From Streptomyces sp. LUP30 (GTDB lineage Bacteria; Actinomycetota; Actinomycetes; Streptomycetales; Streptomycetaceae): a stretch of 64,000 nucleotides of DNA. Both the position numbers and the translations under genes were made by a program. The notes beneath the pieces are model-generated. The model worked only from the letters and a program-made list of their open reading frames with translations. It made no database searches and was not told the DNA's origin. Where the stretch lies: contig NZ_MJAJ01000007.1 in the NCBI RefSeq assembly GCF_001746365.1, positions 229,347 through 293,346 of the forward strand, given 5' to 3'. Below, piece after piece: positions 8,305 to 16,834 of the stretch; the first letter of the stretch is position 1; each line of letters starts with the position of its first letter.

Positions 8305-9582
8305 ATGGCCGCCACCCAGAGGATCGCCGTCGGCACCGCGGTCGCCGCGGCGGTCGCCGTGTCACTCGCCGGTTGTGGGACGGGACCCCACGATTCCCAC
8401 GGTTCCGCGGAAGGCGCGTCGGGCGCGCGGAAGGCGAAGCCGGCCCCGGCGCCCAAGAGCGTCGTCCGCCTGATCGGCGACGGCTCCACGGCGTACACCG
8501 GAGCGCAACCACACCTGCCGCGGCCCGAGCGGCTGAAGCCGGGCCAGAAGCCACCGCAGTTCGTGGTCTTCTCGTGGGACGGCGCGGGTGAGGACAGTCA
8601 GAAGCTCTTCTCCCACTTCCGCAAGGTGTCCAAGGCCAACAACGCGACGATGACCTACTTCCTCAGCGGCGTGTACATGCTGCCGCGGGAGAAGGGGGAG
8701 CTCTACCGACCGCCGCAGCACTCGCGCGGCAGCTCCGACATCGGCTTCAACGACGAGCGCGGCGTCGCCGACACCGTGAAGCAACTGCGTCTGGCGTGGC
8801 TGGAAGGCAACGAGATCGGAACCCACTTCAACGGCCACTTCTGCGGGAAGACCGGGGTGGGCGCGTGGTCGGTGGAGGAGTGGAAGGACGAGATCGCCCA
8901 GGCCAAGCAGTTCGTGAAGACCTGGAAGACGAACACGGGCCTGAACAAGGCGGCTCCGCTGCCCTTCGACTACGACAAAGAGCTCGTGGGGGCCCGCACC
9001 CCCTGCCTGGAGGGCCAGAAGAACTTCATGGAGGCCGCCCGCGAACTGGGCTTCCGCTACGACACCAGCGGCGTCGACAACCAGGTCTGGCCCGCCAGGA
9101 AGCAGGGCCTTTGGGACCTGTCGATGCAGCTCGTGCCCTTCCCCGGGCACAAGTACGAACAGCTCACCATGGACTACAACTTCATGGTCAACCAGTCCGG
9201 GACCGCCACCCAGGGGGACCCCGACAAGTTCGCGTTCTGGGGCGACCAGATGCGTGACGGTCTGCTCAAGGGATTCCACCGGGCCTATGACGGCAACCGT
9301 GCGCCGCTGATCATCGGCAACCACTTCGAGTCCTGGAACGGCGGCACCTACATGCGCGCCGTCGAGGAGGTCGTCGAGAACGTCTGCAACAAGCCCGACG
9401 TCCGCTGTGTCTCCTTCCGGCAGCTGGCGGACTGGCTGGACGCCCAGGACCCGAAGACGTTGGCGAAGCTGCGCACACTGGACGTCGGGGAAGCCCCGAA
9501 GCAGGGCTGGGCCTCCTTCCTGGCCGGCGGCCCGGCCCCGGCCCCGAAGGGCGTGCCCGGAGCGCCGGCGGTCAGGCAGTAG
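8305..9582 (+). CDS. polysaccharide-deacetylase-like lipoprotein
   Basis: A 425-aa exported lipoprotein. The signal peptide ends in the lipobox LAGC, with the modified Cys at residue 24. The body resembles the NodB-type carbohydrate esterase fold: an early acidic motif FSWDGAGED stands where deacetylases have TFDDG, and IGTHFNGHF supplies the H-x3-H metal pair. Deacetylation of a cell-wall or extracellular glycan is plausible. The acidic motif is atypical, however, and activity is not certain. I chose the ATG of MAATQRIAV because the lipobox then falls at a normal distance; an upstream in-frame ATG would give an implausible 48-residue leader. Confidence 0.8.
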   Translation: MAATQRIAVGTAVAAAVAVSLAGCGTGPHDSHGSAEGASGARKAKPAPAPKSVVRLIGDGSTAYTGAQPHLPRPERLKPGQKPPQFVVFSWDGAGEDSQKLFSHFRKVSKANNATMTYFLSGVYMLPREKGELYRPPQHSRGSSDIGFNDERGVADTVKQLRLAWLEGNEIGTHFNGHFCGKTGVGAWSVEEWKDEIAQAKQFVKTWKTNTGLNKAAPLPFDYDKELVGARTPCLEGQKNFMEAARELGFRYDTSGVDNQVWPARKQGLWDLSMQLVPFPGHKYEQLTMDYNFMVNQSGTATQGDPDKFAFWGDQMRDGLLKGFHRAYDGNRAPLIIGNHFESWNGGTYMRAVEEVVENVCNKPDVRCVSFRQLADWLDAQDPKTLAKLRTLDVGEAPKQGWASFLAGGPAPAPKGVPGAPAVRQ

Positions 9583-9615
9583 CCGCAGACGGGCACGACG
9601 ACGGCGGCCCGGCCG

Positions 9616-10596
9616 TCACACGGAGGCCGTGACGCCCTCTCCGAGGACGAACCCGGGGTCGACCTGCGCCGCCAGGTCGGCCCCGGTGCGTTCGTTGCCC
9701 CAGGACTCGGCGTTCTTCAGGTGGAAGTGGATCATCTGCCGTGTGTAGCGCTCCCAGTCGCGCCTGCCGTACGCCGAGTCGACGGTGGTCTGCAGCAGGC
9801 CCAGGGCTTGCCGGTTGGCGTTCTCCAGGAGCTCGAACCGGGGCGGCCGGCCCTTCTCCATGGCGCGTACCCAGTCCGAGTGCCCGACCGTGGCGAGCAG
9901 GTCCTCCCCGACCTCGGCGCGCAGGAAGTCGAGGTCGTCCGGGCCCTGCACCTTGTTGCCGACGACCTTCAGCTCGACGCCGAAGTCGCGGGCGTACTCC
10001 TTGTACTGCCGATAGACGGAGACCCCCTTCCGGGTCGGCTCGGCGACGAGGAACGTCACGTCGAAGCGGGTGAACATGCCGGAGGCGAAGGAGTCCGAGC
10101 CGGCGGTCATGTCGACCACGACGTACTCGTCGCGCCCGTCCACCAGGTGGTTCAGGCACAGCTCCACCGCTCCCGTCTTGGAGTGGTAGCAGGAGACCCC
10201 CAGGTCGGCGTCCGTGAAGGGGCCCGTGACCATCAAACGGACGGCGCTCCCGTCGAGTTCCACCGATCGGGCGCACGCGTCGTACACCGGGTTGTTCTCG
10301 CGCACCCGCAGCAGCCGGGAGCCCTCGCCGGGCGGCGTGGTCTTGATCATCGTCTTGGCGGAGGGGATGCGGGGGTTGGAGCCGCGCAGGTAGTCCTTGA
10401 TCAGCGGCAGTCGATCGCCCATCGCGGGCAGCGTCGCCGCCTCAGCCTCGTCGAGGCCGAGGGCAGGGCCCAGATGCTGGTTGATGTCCGCGTCGACCGC
10501 GATCACTGGTGCGCCACAGGCGGCGAGGTGGCGGATGAACAGGGAAGACAGGGTGGTCTTGCCGCTGCCGCCCTTCCCGACGAAAGCAATTTTCAT
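9616..10596 (-). CDS. CooC/ParA-type P-loop ATPase
   Basis: A 326-aa protein opening with the deviant Walker A motif GKGGSGKTT, followed by VIAVDADINQHLG and the switch II-like VVVDMTAGSD. These are features of the SIMIBI ATPases, closest in style to CooC/ArsA-type metal-insertion or delivery ATPases. The client is unknown and no carbon-monoxide or nickel enzyme lies nearby. I used the ATG of MKIAFVGKGG because GGTG lies 4-8 bp upstream; an ATG three codons earlier is possible. It is divergent from the Fic-like gene, with about 100 bp between starts, and convergent with the deacetylase. Confidence 0.82.
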   Translation of the reverse strand: MKIAFVGKGGSGKTTLSSLFIRHLAACGAPVIAVDADINQHLGPALGLDEAEAATLPAMGDRLPLIKDYLRGSNPRIPSAKTMIKTTPPGEGSRLLRVRENNPVYDACARSVELDGSAVRLMVTGPFTDADLGVSCYHSKTGAVELCLNHLVDGRDEYVVVDMTAGSDSFASGMFTRFDVTFLVAEPTRKGVSVYRQYKEYARDFGVELKVVGNKVQGPDDLDFLRAEVGEDLLATVGHSDWVRAMEKGRPPRFELLENANRQALGLLQTTVDSAYGRRDWERYTRQMIHFHLKNAESWGNERTGADLAAQVDPGFVLGEGVTASV

Positions 10597-10684
10597 GTTC
10601 ACCAAGCGTAGTGCTCAGGTAGCTGTATGTGACAGGTGTGCGTGAAGAAGACCACTCCTTCGTGGGGTGCGGGGGTGGGTTGCG

Positions 10685-10706
10685 TACTGTCGTACTCATG
10701 AGTACG
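10685..10706 (+). promoter_or_regulatory. leaderless promoter and start-codon palindrome of the Fic-like gene
   Basis: A -10-like TACTGT lies 7 bp before the ATG, which predicts a leaderless transcript. The start codon sits at the centre of the perfect 16-bp palindrome CGTACTCATGAGTACG (10691-10706), a possible operator. Confidence 0.5.
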
Positions 10707-11522
10707 AAAGGCGCGTCCGCCGATCCGCTTGCGGCCCTGGGCTCGCTGCCCGGTGTGGCCGAGTCCGTGGAGTCCGTGCGCAAGGCCGTGGACCGGGTCT
10801 ACGGGCACCGGGTCATGCGTCGCCGCAGCAACGCGATCACCTCCGAGGCGGCCCTGCGCGGTGCGCGGGGTACGGCGGCGCTGTCCGGGGCGGACTGGGC
10901 GCTGGAGGAGGTGCGCCGGCGCAGCGACTTCGGTGTCGACGGCGAGGCGCGGGTCATGGGAGCCGCGCTCCGGCTGACCGCGGAGGCGGGCCAGTTGCTG
11001 TCCATCTGGAGGCAGTCGCCGCTGCGGGTGCTGGCGCGGCTGCACCTGGTGGCCGCGGCGAGCGACGGCGACGAGGTCGGACGTCCGCGGCAGGCGGGCG
11101 AGGCCGTCGACGAGCCTCTGATCGAGCTGCCGTTGCCGAGTGCCGACGAGGTCGCAGGCCGCCTGGAGGGGCTGTCGGAGCTGATCATCGCGGGCGGGTC
11201 CGCTCCCGCTCTGGTGACGGCCGCCGTCGTCCACGGCGAGCTCCTGGCGCTGCGGCCCTTCACCTCGCATAACGGTCTGGTGGCGAGGGCCGCCGAACGC
11301 ATCGTCCTGATCGGCAGCGGTCTGGACCCCAAGTCGGTGTGCCCGGCGGAGGTGGGCCACGCCGAGTTGGGGCGGGCAGCCTACGTGGCTGCTCTGGACG
11401 GTTATGCGTCCGGGACCCCGGACGGCATGGCGACGTGGATCGCCCACTGCGGCAGGGCTGTCGAACTCGGCGCCCGGGAGTCGACGGCGGTGTGCGAGGC
11501 GCTGCAGCGCGGCGCGGCGTAG
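10698..11522 (+). CDS. degenerate Fic-like protein
   Basis: A 274-aa helical protein. Near residues 185-197 it carries LRPFTSHNGLVARA, which aligns with the Fic motif HPFxxGNGRxxR. The catalytic His is Arg, the acidic residue is Ser, and the second-half Arg is Leu, while Phe, Asn, Gly and the last Arg remain. AMP transfer by the usual Fic mechanism is therefore unlikely, and this may be a binding-only member of the fold. Streptomyces homologues are often labelled oxidoreductase without support. The start is the ATG of MSTKGASADP, which fits the leaderless promoter; it has no Shine-Dalgarno. The CooC-like ATPase is transcribed divergently, so shared regulation is possible. Confidence 0.72.
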   Translation: MSTKGASADPLAALGSLPGVAESVESVRKAVDRVYGHRVMRRRSNAITSEAALRGARGTAALSGADWALEEVRRRSDFGVDGEARVMGAALRLTAEAGQLLSIWRQSPLRVLARLHLVAAASDGDEVGRPRQAGEAVDEPLIELPLPSADEVAGRLEGLSELIIAGGSAPALVTAAVVHGELLALRPFTSHNGLVARAAERIVLIGSGLDPKSVCPAEVGHAELGRAAYVAALDGYASGTPDGMATWIAHCGRAVELGARESTAVCEALQRGAA

Positions 11523-11593
11523 CGGCCACACGCGTGTGGCGGCCACGCCGCCGTGTGGAGCGCCGACGCTCCAGGGGGCGGCGACCCGAAAAA

Positions 11594-11610
11594 GGCCCCG
11601 CGCGGGGGCC
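11594..11610. terminator. GGCCCC/GGGGCC hairpin
   Basis: A 6-bp GC stem with a GCGCG loop. Read on the minus strand it is followed by TTTTTC, as in an intrinsic terminator. It may end transcripts entering from either convergent gene. Confidence 0.55.
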
Positions 11611-11649
11611 GGTGAAAGTGTTGGCGGGTGTTGGCGTTCGAAAAGGGTT

Positions 11650-11677
11650 GCGGCGGTACGAGTTCTCGTACCGCCGC
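11650..11677. terminator. perfect 13-bp stem hairpin
   Basis: GCGGCGGTACGAG and its exact reverse complement are separated by TT. No U-run follows on either strand. It may be a terminator or a structured RNA element. Confidence 0.5.
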
Positions 11678-12008
11678 TGGCATGCTCACCCGGTTACCAA
11701 GCGTCCTCGATGTATTGCCCATCAGGTCGGGAACTTCGCCCGTCACCTGGTGCGGCTGGCCCGTAATCGACGGGTCGACGTCGCGTGGGTGCCCGGTGGT
11801 CATGCGCGGTCCGTGGGGCCAAATGCGTTGTTAAGGGGATCCTCGCGGATGTCCTTGGTCTCGCGGGCCGTTAAGTCCTTTGTACTCCAGGACCCGGACA
11901 AGCGGAAGTGCCGGCAGCAGTTCTTTGCTTTTGCGTCCAAACGGGCTCTGAACGGGTGGTGCCGGAGTGATGTCGGACGGCGGCGAGGCGACCGCGTGCG
12001 CCGCTCCG

Positions 12009-12842
12009 TCAGACGGCCGCCGCCCGACGCCGATTCGCGTACCAGACGAGGCCCGCGGTGGCGGCCGCCGCTCCTATGGCCGCCGCCGCGACGAGTGCCG
12101 GGCGGGGCGGCACGGAGAACGAGGGGATCCGCTGCTTGAGGCGCACCGGCCGGTGGAAGTCGAGGATCGGCCACCCGCGCGCCACGGCCTCGCGGCGCAA
12201 GGCCCGGTCGGGGTTCACGGCGTGCGGATGCCCCACTTCCTGGAGCATCGGCAGGTCGGTCGCCGAGTCGCTGTAGGCGTAGCAGCGCGAGAGGTCGTAG
12301 CCCTCGGACTCGGCCAGCTCCCTGACGGCCTCCGCCTTCGTCGGGCCGTACGCGTAGTACCCCACCTCACCGGTGAAGCAGCCGTCCTCGCCCACGACCA
12401 TGCGGGTGGCGACCACCCGGTCCGCGCCGAGCAGTTCCCCGATGGGCTCTACCACCTCGGCGCCGGACGTCGACACGATGACGACGTCGCGGCCGGCGGT
12501 GTGGTGTTCCTCGATCAGTGAGGCGGCCTCGTCGTAGATCAGCGGATCGATCAGGTCGTGAAGGGTCTCCGCGACGATCTCCTTCACCTGCTGGACGTTC
12601 CAGCCGCGTACGAGGGCGGACAGGTACTCCCGAGTCCGCTCCATCTGGTCGTGGTCCATACCGCCCACGAGGAACACGAACTGGGCATATGCGGTGCGCA
12701 AGGCCGCCCGGCGGTTGATCAGACCGCCTTGGTAGAAGGACTTGCCGAAGGTGAGCGTGCTCGACTTCGCAATGACCGTCTTGTCCAGGTCAAAGAAGGC
12801 CGCTGTGCGGGGCAGGGAGTGGTTTTCCACAACCAAGAGCAT
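12009..12842 (-). CDS. HAD-IB family hydrolase with C-terminal membrane anchor
   Basis: A 277-aa HAD phosphatase of the SerB/HAD-IB type. Motif I is FFDLDKTVI (Asp nucleophile and Asp acid/base). Motif II is VIVSTSGAEVV. The motif III Lys is in GPTKAEAV, and motif IV is SDSATDLPML. The last 30 residues form a hydrophobic helix (PALVAAAAIGAAAATAGLVW) capped by RRR, so the enzyme is probably membrane-tethered with a cytoplasmic catalytic domain. The substrate is unknown. Streptomyces relatives are annotated as morphological-differentiation-associated, from memory. I chose the ATG of MLLVVENHSL; a 25-residue upstream extension runs into the promoter region. It is divergent from the 6C RNA, as in mycobacteria. 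Confidence 0.87.
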   Translation of the reverse strand: MLLVVENHSLPRTAAFFDLDKTVIAKSSTLTFGKSFYQGGLINRRAALRTAYAQFVFLVGGMDHDQMERTREYLSALVRGWNVQQVKEIVAETLHDLIDPLIYDEAASLIEEHHTAGRDVVIVSTSGAEVVEPIGELLGADRVVATRMVVGEDGCFTGEVGYYAYGPTKAEAVRELAESEGYDLSRCYAYSDSATDLPMLQEVGHPHAVNPDRALRREAVARGWPILDFHRPVRLKQRIPSFSVPPRPALVAAAAIGAAAATAGLVWYANRRRAAAV

Positions 12843-12909
12843 AGGGGCAGCCCATTCGGCGTAAGCTGGGCGCGTGGGTTTGCCTGAGAGGCCTCTCGGG
12901 TACACCATG

Positions 12910-13015
12910 GAAGTCACGGATCGTTCGCGACCGTGCTAACCCGGTCCGGCTCCTCCCCCCCCGAGTCGGCCGTGGAGACGACCCCCGCTCTCCCCCCCGG
13001 CGGGGGTCGTCGCAT
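12910..13015 (+). ncRNA. 6C small RNA
   Basis: Two adjacent stem-loops carry C-rich loops, the defining feature of the actinobacterial 6C RNA family. The first pairs CCGGCTC (12946-12952) with GAGTCGG (12963-12969) around a C8-containing loop. The second pairs GACGACCCCCG (12977-12987) with its exact complement at 13001-13011 around a C7 loop. The position between a HAD hydrolase and ssd matches the mycobacterial B11 locus and S. coelicolor scr3558 (from memory). A TTGCCT box sits upstream near 12879, with CACCAT about 17 bp later, so transcription probably starts near 12910. The 5' end is approximate. Confidence 0.82.
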
Positions 13016-13061
13016 GTCCGGGTGCGTTTTCACGTTCTGTACGCGACCGACGCGTCGCACC

Positions 13062-13085
13062 GAGGCGGCCTCAGGCCGCCTCTTT
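13062..13085 (+). terminator. intrinsic terminator after 6C RNA
   Basis: A perfect 9-bp stem (GAGGCGGCC / GGCCGCCTC) with a TCA loop is followed directly by TTT. It can stop 6C RNA readthrough before ssd. Confidence 0.75.
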
Positions 13086-13199
13086 CGCATGTTTGCCCAC
13101 AGTCGCTCTGTGTAGTCGTCGGACTGCTCTGCGGAAGTCGCACACGAGATGGCGCACCCATCACCGGTATGGGTGACGACGATATTCACAAGTGCCCAC

Positions 13200-13228
13200 T
13201 CGTCCACAGTTATCCACCAAGATCCACA
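13200..13228 (+). other. three DnaA-box-like 9-mers phased at 10 bp
   Basis: TCGTCCACA, TTATCCACC and AGATCCACA begin at 13200, 13210 and 13220 in the same orientation. The first differs from the Streptomyces DnaA box TTGTCCACA at one position. The second differs from the E. coli box TTATCCACA at one position. A further TTCTCCACA occurs near 13359. The cluster lies in the ssd upstream region, where I see no gene between 13,086 and 13,424. Confidence 0.4.
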
Positions 13229-13424
13229 CGATTTCCGGGATCGCTGCACCGTGATTCCCAGACGCCGGCTCGTGCCGACTTCACATGGCCGGTTCCGTTT
13301 GCCGGGCGTCTGCGGCCGGTTTGTGTCGGCCGTTCATATGGAGACCGGACGCCGGTTCTCCACATGTTGGGGATTCGCGGGGCCGCGGTGACTGCGCGCC
13401 TCGCAACGAAGGGGGTTGGAAATC

Positions 13425-14528
13425 GTGACCGGAACCGTCACACAAGGTCTGCCGCCCACCGCCGGAGGGCGACCCGGCAAGCCACTGATCGTCACTGAGG
13501 ACGTGGACCTCCTCGACGACCTGCTGCGCCTGTGCGCCGCGGCCGGCGCCACACCGGAAGTGCACCACTCGGTGCCTGAGCGTCGGGGCAGCTGGGAGAC
13601 CGCACCGCTCGTCCTGGTCGGCGACGACGCGGCACGCCGCGTCCGCGGGGCCGTCCGCCGTCGCGGAGTGGTCCTCGTCGGACGCGACCAGGACGACTCG
13701 GGGGTGTGGCAACGCGCCGTCGAGATCGGCGCCGACCACGTCCTGATGCTGCCCGACGGCGAACAGTGGCTCGTCGACCGCATCGCCGACGTCGCCGAAG
13801 GCGTCGGACGGCCCGCCCTGACCGTCGGGGTGATCGGCGGCCGCGGCGGCGCCGGAGCGTCCACGCTCGCCTGCGCCCTCGCCGTCACCTCCGCGCGTGA
13901 GGGACTGCGCACGCTCCTGGTGGACGCCGATCCGCTCGGCGGCGGACTCGACGTACTGCTCGGCGGCGAAAGCGCCGAAGGTCTGCGCTGGCCCGCTTTC
14001 GCCGCCTCGCGCGGCCGGGTCGGCGGCGGCGCCCTGGAGGAGTCGCTGCCCCGGCTGCACTCGCTGCGGGTGCTCAGCTGGGACCGGGGCGACTGCGTCG
14101 CCATCGCACCCCAGGCTGTACGCGCGGTGCTCGCCGCGGCCCGGCGCCGTGGCGGCACGGTCGTCGTCGACCTGCCGCGCCGCATCGACGACGGGGTCGC
14201 CGAGGTCCTGGCCCAGCTCGACCTGGGGCTCCTCGTCGTCCCGGCCGAACTGCGCGCCGTCGCGGCGGGAGGCCGCGTGGCCTCAGCCGTCGGCATGGTG
14301 GTGCGCGACCTGCGGGTCGCGGTACGCGGCCCCTACGCACCCGGACTCGACGACAACGAGGTCGCCGGACTGCTTGGACTGCCACTCGCCGGCGAGGTGC
14401 CCGTCGAGTCGGGGCTGCTGCGTCCGAACGGCGGCAAGGCTCCGCCGGGCGCGAACGCGCGCGGGCCTCTCGCCCGCTTCTGCAAGGAGTTCTGGGAGCG
14501 GGCGCTGACCGAGGCGGGCGGCTCATGA
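13425..14528 (+). CDS. ssd: Ssd/CpaE-like septum-site protein (actinobacterial Tad locus)
   Basis: A 367-aa member of the helicase/secretion-neighbourhood CpaE-like family, homologous to mycobacterial Ssd. A receiver-like N-terminal domain (residues about 15-130) precedes a MinD/ParA-type ATPase fold. The P-loop reads GGRGGAGASTLACALA: the usual Lys of GKS/T is Ala, so normal ATP hydrolysis is doubtful. Downstream VDADPLGGGLDVLLGG and VVVDLPRRIDD follow the MinD pattern. Such proteins help place Tad machines and affect septation. GTG is chosen because GAAGGGGG ends 9 bp before it; a TTG three codons earlier is also possible. Its stop overlaps tadA by 4 bp. Confidence 0.85.
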   Translation: MTGTVTQGLPPTAGGRPGKPLIVTEDVDLLDDLLRLCAAAGATPEVHHSVPERRGSWETAPLVLVGDDAARRVRGAVRRRGVVLVGRDQDDSGVWQRAVEIGADHVLMLPDGEQWLVDRIADVAEGVGRPALTVGVIGGRGGAGASTLACALAVTSAREGLRTLLVDADPLGGGLDVLLGGESAEGLRWPAFAASRGRVGGGALEESLPRLHSLRVLSWDRGDCVAIAPQAVRAVLAAARRRGGTVVVDLPRRIDDGVAEVLAQLDLGLLVVPAELRAVAAGGRVASAVGMVVRDLRVAVRGPYAPGLDDNEVAGLLGLPLAGEVPVESGLLRPNGGKAPPGANARGPLARFCKEFWERALTEAGGS

Positions 14529-15736
14529 CCACGCAGCCCGGCCTCCGACGGGCGCGGAGCAGCACCGGGACGCTGCTCGACGGCGTACGGCAGTGGCTCG
14601 CCGAGAGCGGGGCCGAACCCACCCCCGCGCGCGTGGCGCAGGCACTGCGGGAACAAGGGCGGGTCCTCGGGGACGCGGAGGTCCTCGGCGCGGCCGAACA
14701 ACTGCGGTCCGAGCTGATCGGCAGCGGCCCCCTGGAGCCACTGCTCGCAGACCCCTGGGTCACCGACGTGCTGGTGTCGGGCCCGGACCGGGTCTGGGTC
14801 GACCGGGGCGGGGGCCTGGAGCTGACCGGAGTCTCCTTCCCGGACGCGGCCGCCGTGCGCCGCCTCGCGCAGCGTCTGGCCGCGGTGGCCGGCCGGCGTC
14901 TCGACGATGCCCGGCCCTGGGTCGACGCCCGGCTGCCCGACGGAACACGACTGCACGCGGTGCTCCCCCCGGTCGCTGTCGGCTGCACCTGCCTGTCGCT
15001 GCGCGTCGTACGGCCTCGCGCCTTCACGCTCGACGAACTGGTGGCCGCGGGCACGGTGCCGCCCGGCGGCGACCGGGTACTGCGGGCTCTGGTGCGGGCG
15101 CGATTGTCCTTCCTGGTCAGCGGCGGCACCGGCAGCGGTAAGACGACCCTGCTGAGCGCGCTGCTCGGGCTGGTCGGGCCGGGGGAGCGGATCGTGCTCG
15201 CGGAGGACTCGGCGGAGCTGCGCCCGGATCACCCGCACGTGATCCGCCTGGAGACCAGACCCGCCAACCAGGAGGGAGCAGGGCTCGTCACGCTGGAGGA
15301 CCTGGTGCGCCAGGCCCTGCGGATGCGGCCGGACCGGCTCGTCGTGGGCGAGGTGCGCGGCCCGGAGGTCGTCCATCTGCTCGCCGCGCTGAACACCGGC
15401 CATGAGGGCGGCTGCGGCACGGTTCACGCCAACGCAGCCGCGGACGTTCCCGCTCGACTGGAAGCACTCGGGACCGCGGCCGGGCTCGACCGGGCCGCGC
15501 TGCACAGCCAGTTGGCGGCAGCCCTGTCGGTGGTCCTGCACCTGGTGCGCGACCCGGCCGGGCGGCGGCGGATCGATGAGGTGCACGTGCTGGAGCGGGA
15601 CCGGTCCGGGCTGGTGCGCACCGTGCCGGCGCTGCGATGGCGGGCGGACGCCTTCGTCCAGGAACGGGGATGGCAGCGGCTCGGCGAACTCCTGCGGAGC
15701 CACGAGAGCGAAGAGGGGGACGGTCGGGATGAGTGA
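14525..15736 (+). CDS. tadA: TadA/CpaF secretion ATPase
   Basis: A 403-aa type II/IV secretion ATPase that powers assembly of Flp/Tad-type filaments. The N-terminal domain precedes Walker [11 protein letters not shown] (residues about 198-207). An acidic Walker B-like region [13 protein letters not shown], the arginine-rich [17 protein letters not shown] and a [15 protein letters not shown] segment follow in order. The start ATG overlaps the ssd stop, and its own stop overlaps tadB by 8 bp, so ssd-tadA-tadB is one coupled operon. Confidence 0.93.
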   Translation: MTTQPGLRRARSSTGTLLDGVRQWLAESGAEPTPARVAQALREQGRVLGDAEVLGAAEQLRSELIGSGPLEPLLADPWVTDVLVSGPDRVWVDRGGGLELTGVSFPDAAAVRRLAQRLAAVAGRRLDDARPWVDARLPDGTRLHAVLPPVAVGCTCLSLRVVRPRAFTLDELVAAGTVPPGGDRVLRALVRARLSFLVSGGTGSGKTTLLSALLGLVGPGERIVLAEDSAELRPDHPHVIRLETRPANQEGAGLVTLEDLVRQALRMRPDRLVVGEVRGPEVVHLLAALNTGHEGGCGTVHANAAADVPARLEALGTAAGLDRAALHSQLAAALSVVLHLVRDPAGRRRIDEVHVLERDRSGLVRTVPALRWRADAFVQERGWQRLGELLRSHESEEGDGRDE

Positions 15737-16589
15737 GATGCCGATGGCGGCGGCCGTGGCCTTCGCCGGAGCGGCGGCCTGGCTGCTGGGCGGACCGCAT
15801 TCCGGAGCAAGGCGCGCACGGTTGATGCTCGCCGGCGGCGAAACGGTCGGCAGCGGGCCCCCGTCGTGGGAGCAGCTGAACCTCGAGCTCCGACGACTGC
15901 GAGCGCGGTGGCGGCCCGAATGGTGGGCGCCGGTGGCCGGACTGGTCCTGGCCGTGCTGGGCGGCTCCGTGCTGCCGGTCGTCGCGGGGGCGGCCGGGGT
16001 GCCGCTGCTGCGCCGTGCGCGCCAAGCCGCGGACGCGCGGCGGACGCAGGAACGACGAGGGGACGCGGTCATCGCGCTCTGCGCGGCGCTGGCCGGGGAG
16101 GTCCTGGCCGGCCGGCAGCCCGGGGAGGCGTTGCAGCGGGCGGCGCGCGACTCCGCGGGGCTGGGCGCGGCGCAGCCGTCGGTGGTGGCGGCCGCCCGGT
16201 TCGGCGGAGACGTGCCGGACGCCCTCACGGTCGCGGCACGGCAGCCGGGGGCGGAAGGGCTGCTGGGGCTCGCGGCGTGCTGGCGTGTGGCCGTGGACCG
16301 CGGCGCGGGCCTGGCGGCCGGTCTCGACCGCCTGGAGGAGGCCCTGCGTGCCGAACGGGACCAACGAGCGGACCTGCGCGCCCAGTTGTCAGGCCCACGC
16401 GCCACGGTCGTGATGCTTGCCGGCCTGCCGGCCCTCGGCCTTCTGCTGGGGGCCACACTCGGCGCGGATCCCCTGCACGTCCTGCTGCACAGCGGAGCCG
16501 GGCTGGGCTGCCTGCTCATCGGCGGCGCGCTGGAAGCCGCGGGCGCGTGGTGGGCCCTGCGGATCGTGCGCAACGCGGAGGGGACGTGA
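15729..16589 (+). CDS. tadB: TadB-like type II secretion F-domain protein
   Basis: A 286-aa inner-membrane platform protein. Hydrophobic segments occur near residues 5-20, at about 65-90 (WWAPVAGLVLAVLGGSVLPVVAGAAG), and at two C-terminal sites. The cytoplasmic F-domain lies between (ALCAALAGEVLAGRQPGEALQRAA). Together with TadC it should form the base of the pilus assembly machine driven by TadA. The ATG overlaps the tadA stop. A 245-bp gap without a recognisable gene separates it from tadC. Confidence 0.87.
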   Translation: MSEMPMAAAVAFAGAAAWLLGGPHSGARRARLMLAGGETVGSGPPSWEQLNLELRRLRARWRPEWWAPVAGLVLAVLGGSVLPVVAGAAGVPLLRRARQAADARRTQERRGDAVIALCAALAGEVLAGRQPGEALQRAARDSAGLGAAQPSVVAAARFGGDVPDALTVAARQPGAEGLLGLAACWRVAVDRGAGLAAGLDRLEEALRAERDQRADLRAQLSGPRATVVMLAGLPALGLLLGATLGADPLHVLLHSGAGLGCLLIGGALEAAGAWWALRIVRNAEGT

Positions 16590-16834
16590 GGGGCGCGAAG
16601 GGCGCGCGGTGGGCGGCACCGGCTACGGGTCGCACACGTCGGCCGGGCCGCCCGCACGGCCTGGCGGCAGTGCCGCGACCGGCGGATGTCCGGGACTGCT
16701 CCTCCGCGGAGGTGTCTACGAGTCCACGGAGGTATGTACGGCCGACATTGGGCCTCGGCGATGTGGAGTGGCGCGGTCGGTGCGGTCGATGCGGACGACG
16801 GCGACGCGGGGCGGACGGCATGGAGGGAGGCGGC

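Larger units (their letters stand above)
11523..12008. other. gene-free region with two strong hairpins
   Basis: Between the Fic-like gene and the convergent HAD gene there is no reading frame with Streptomyces-like codon use. The stretch 11,680-11,960 is visibly less GC-rich than its surroundings. Two strong inverted repeats occur at the left end and are listed separately. The region could hold an untranslated RNA or a gene relic; I cannot tell which. Confidence 0.45.
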
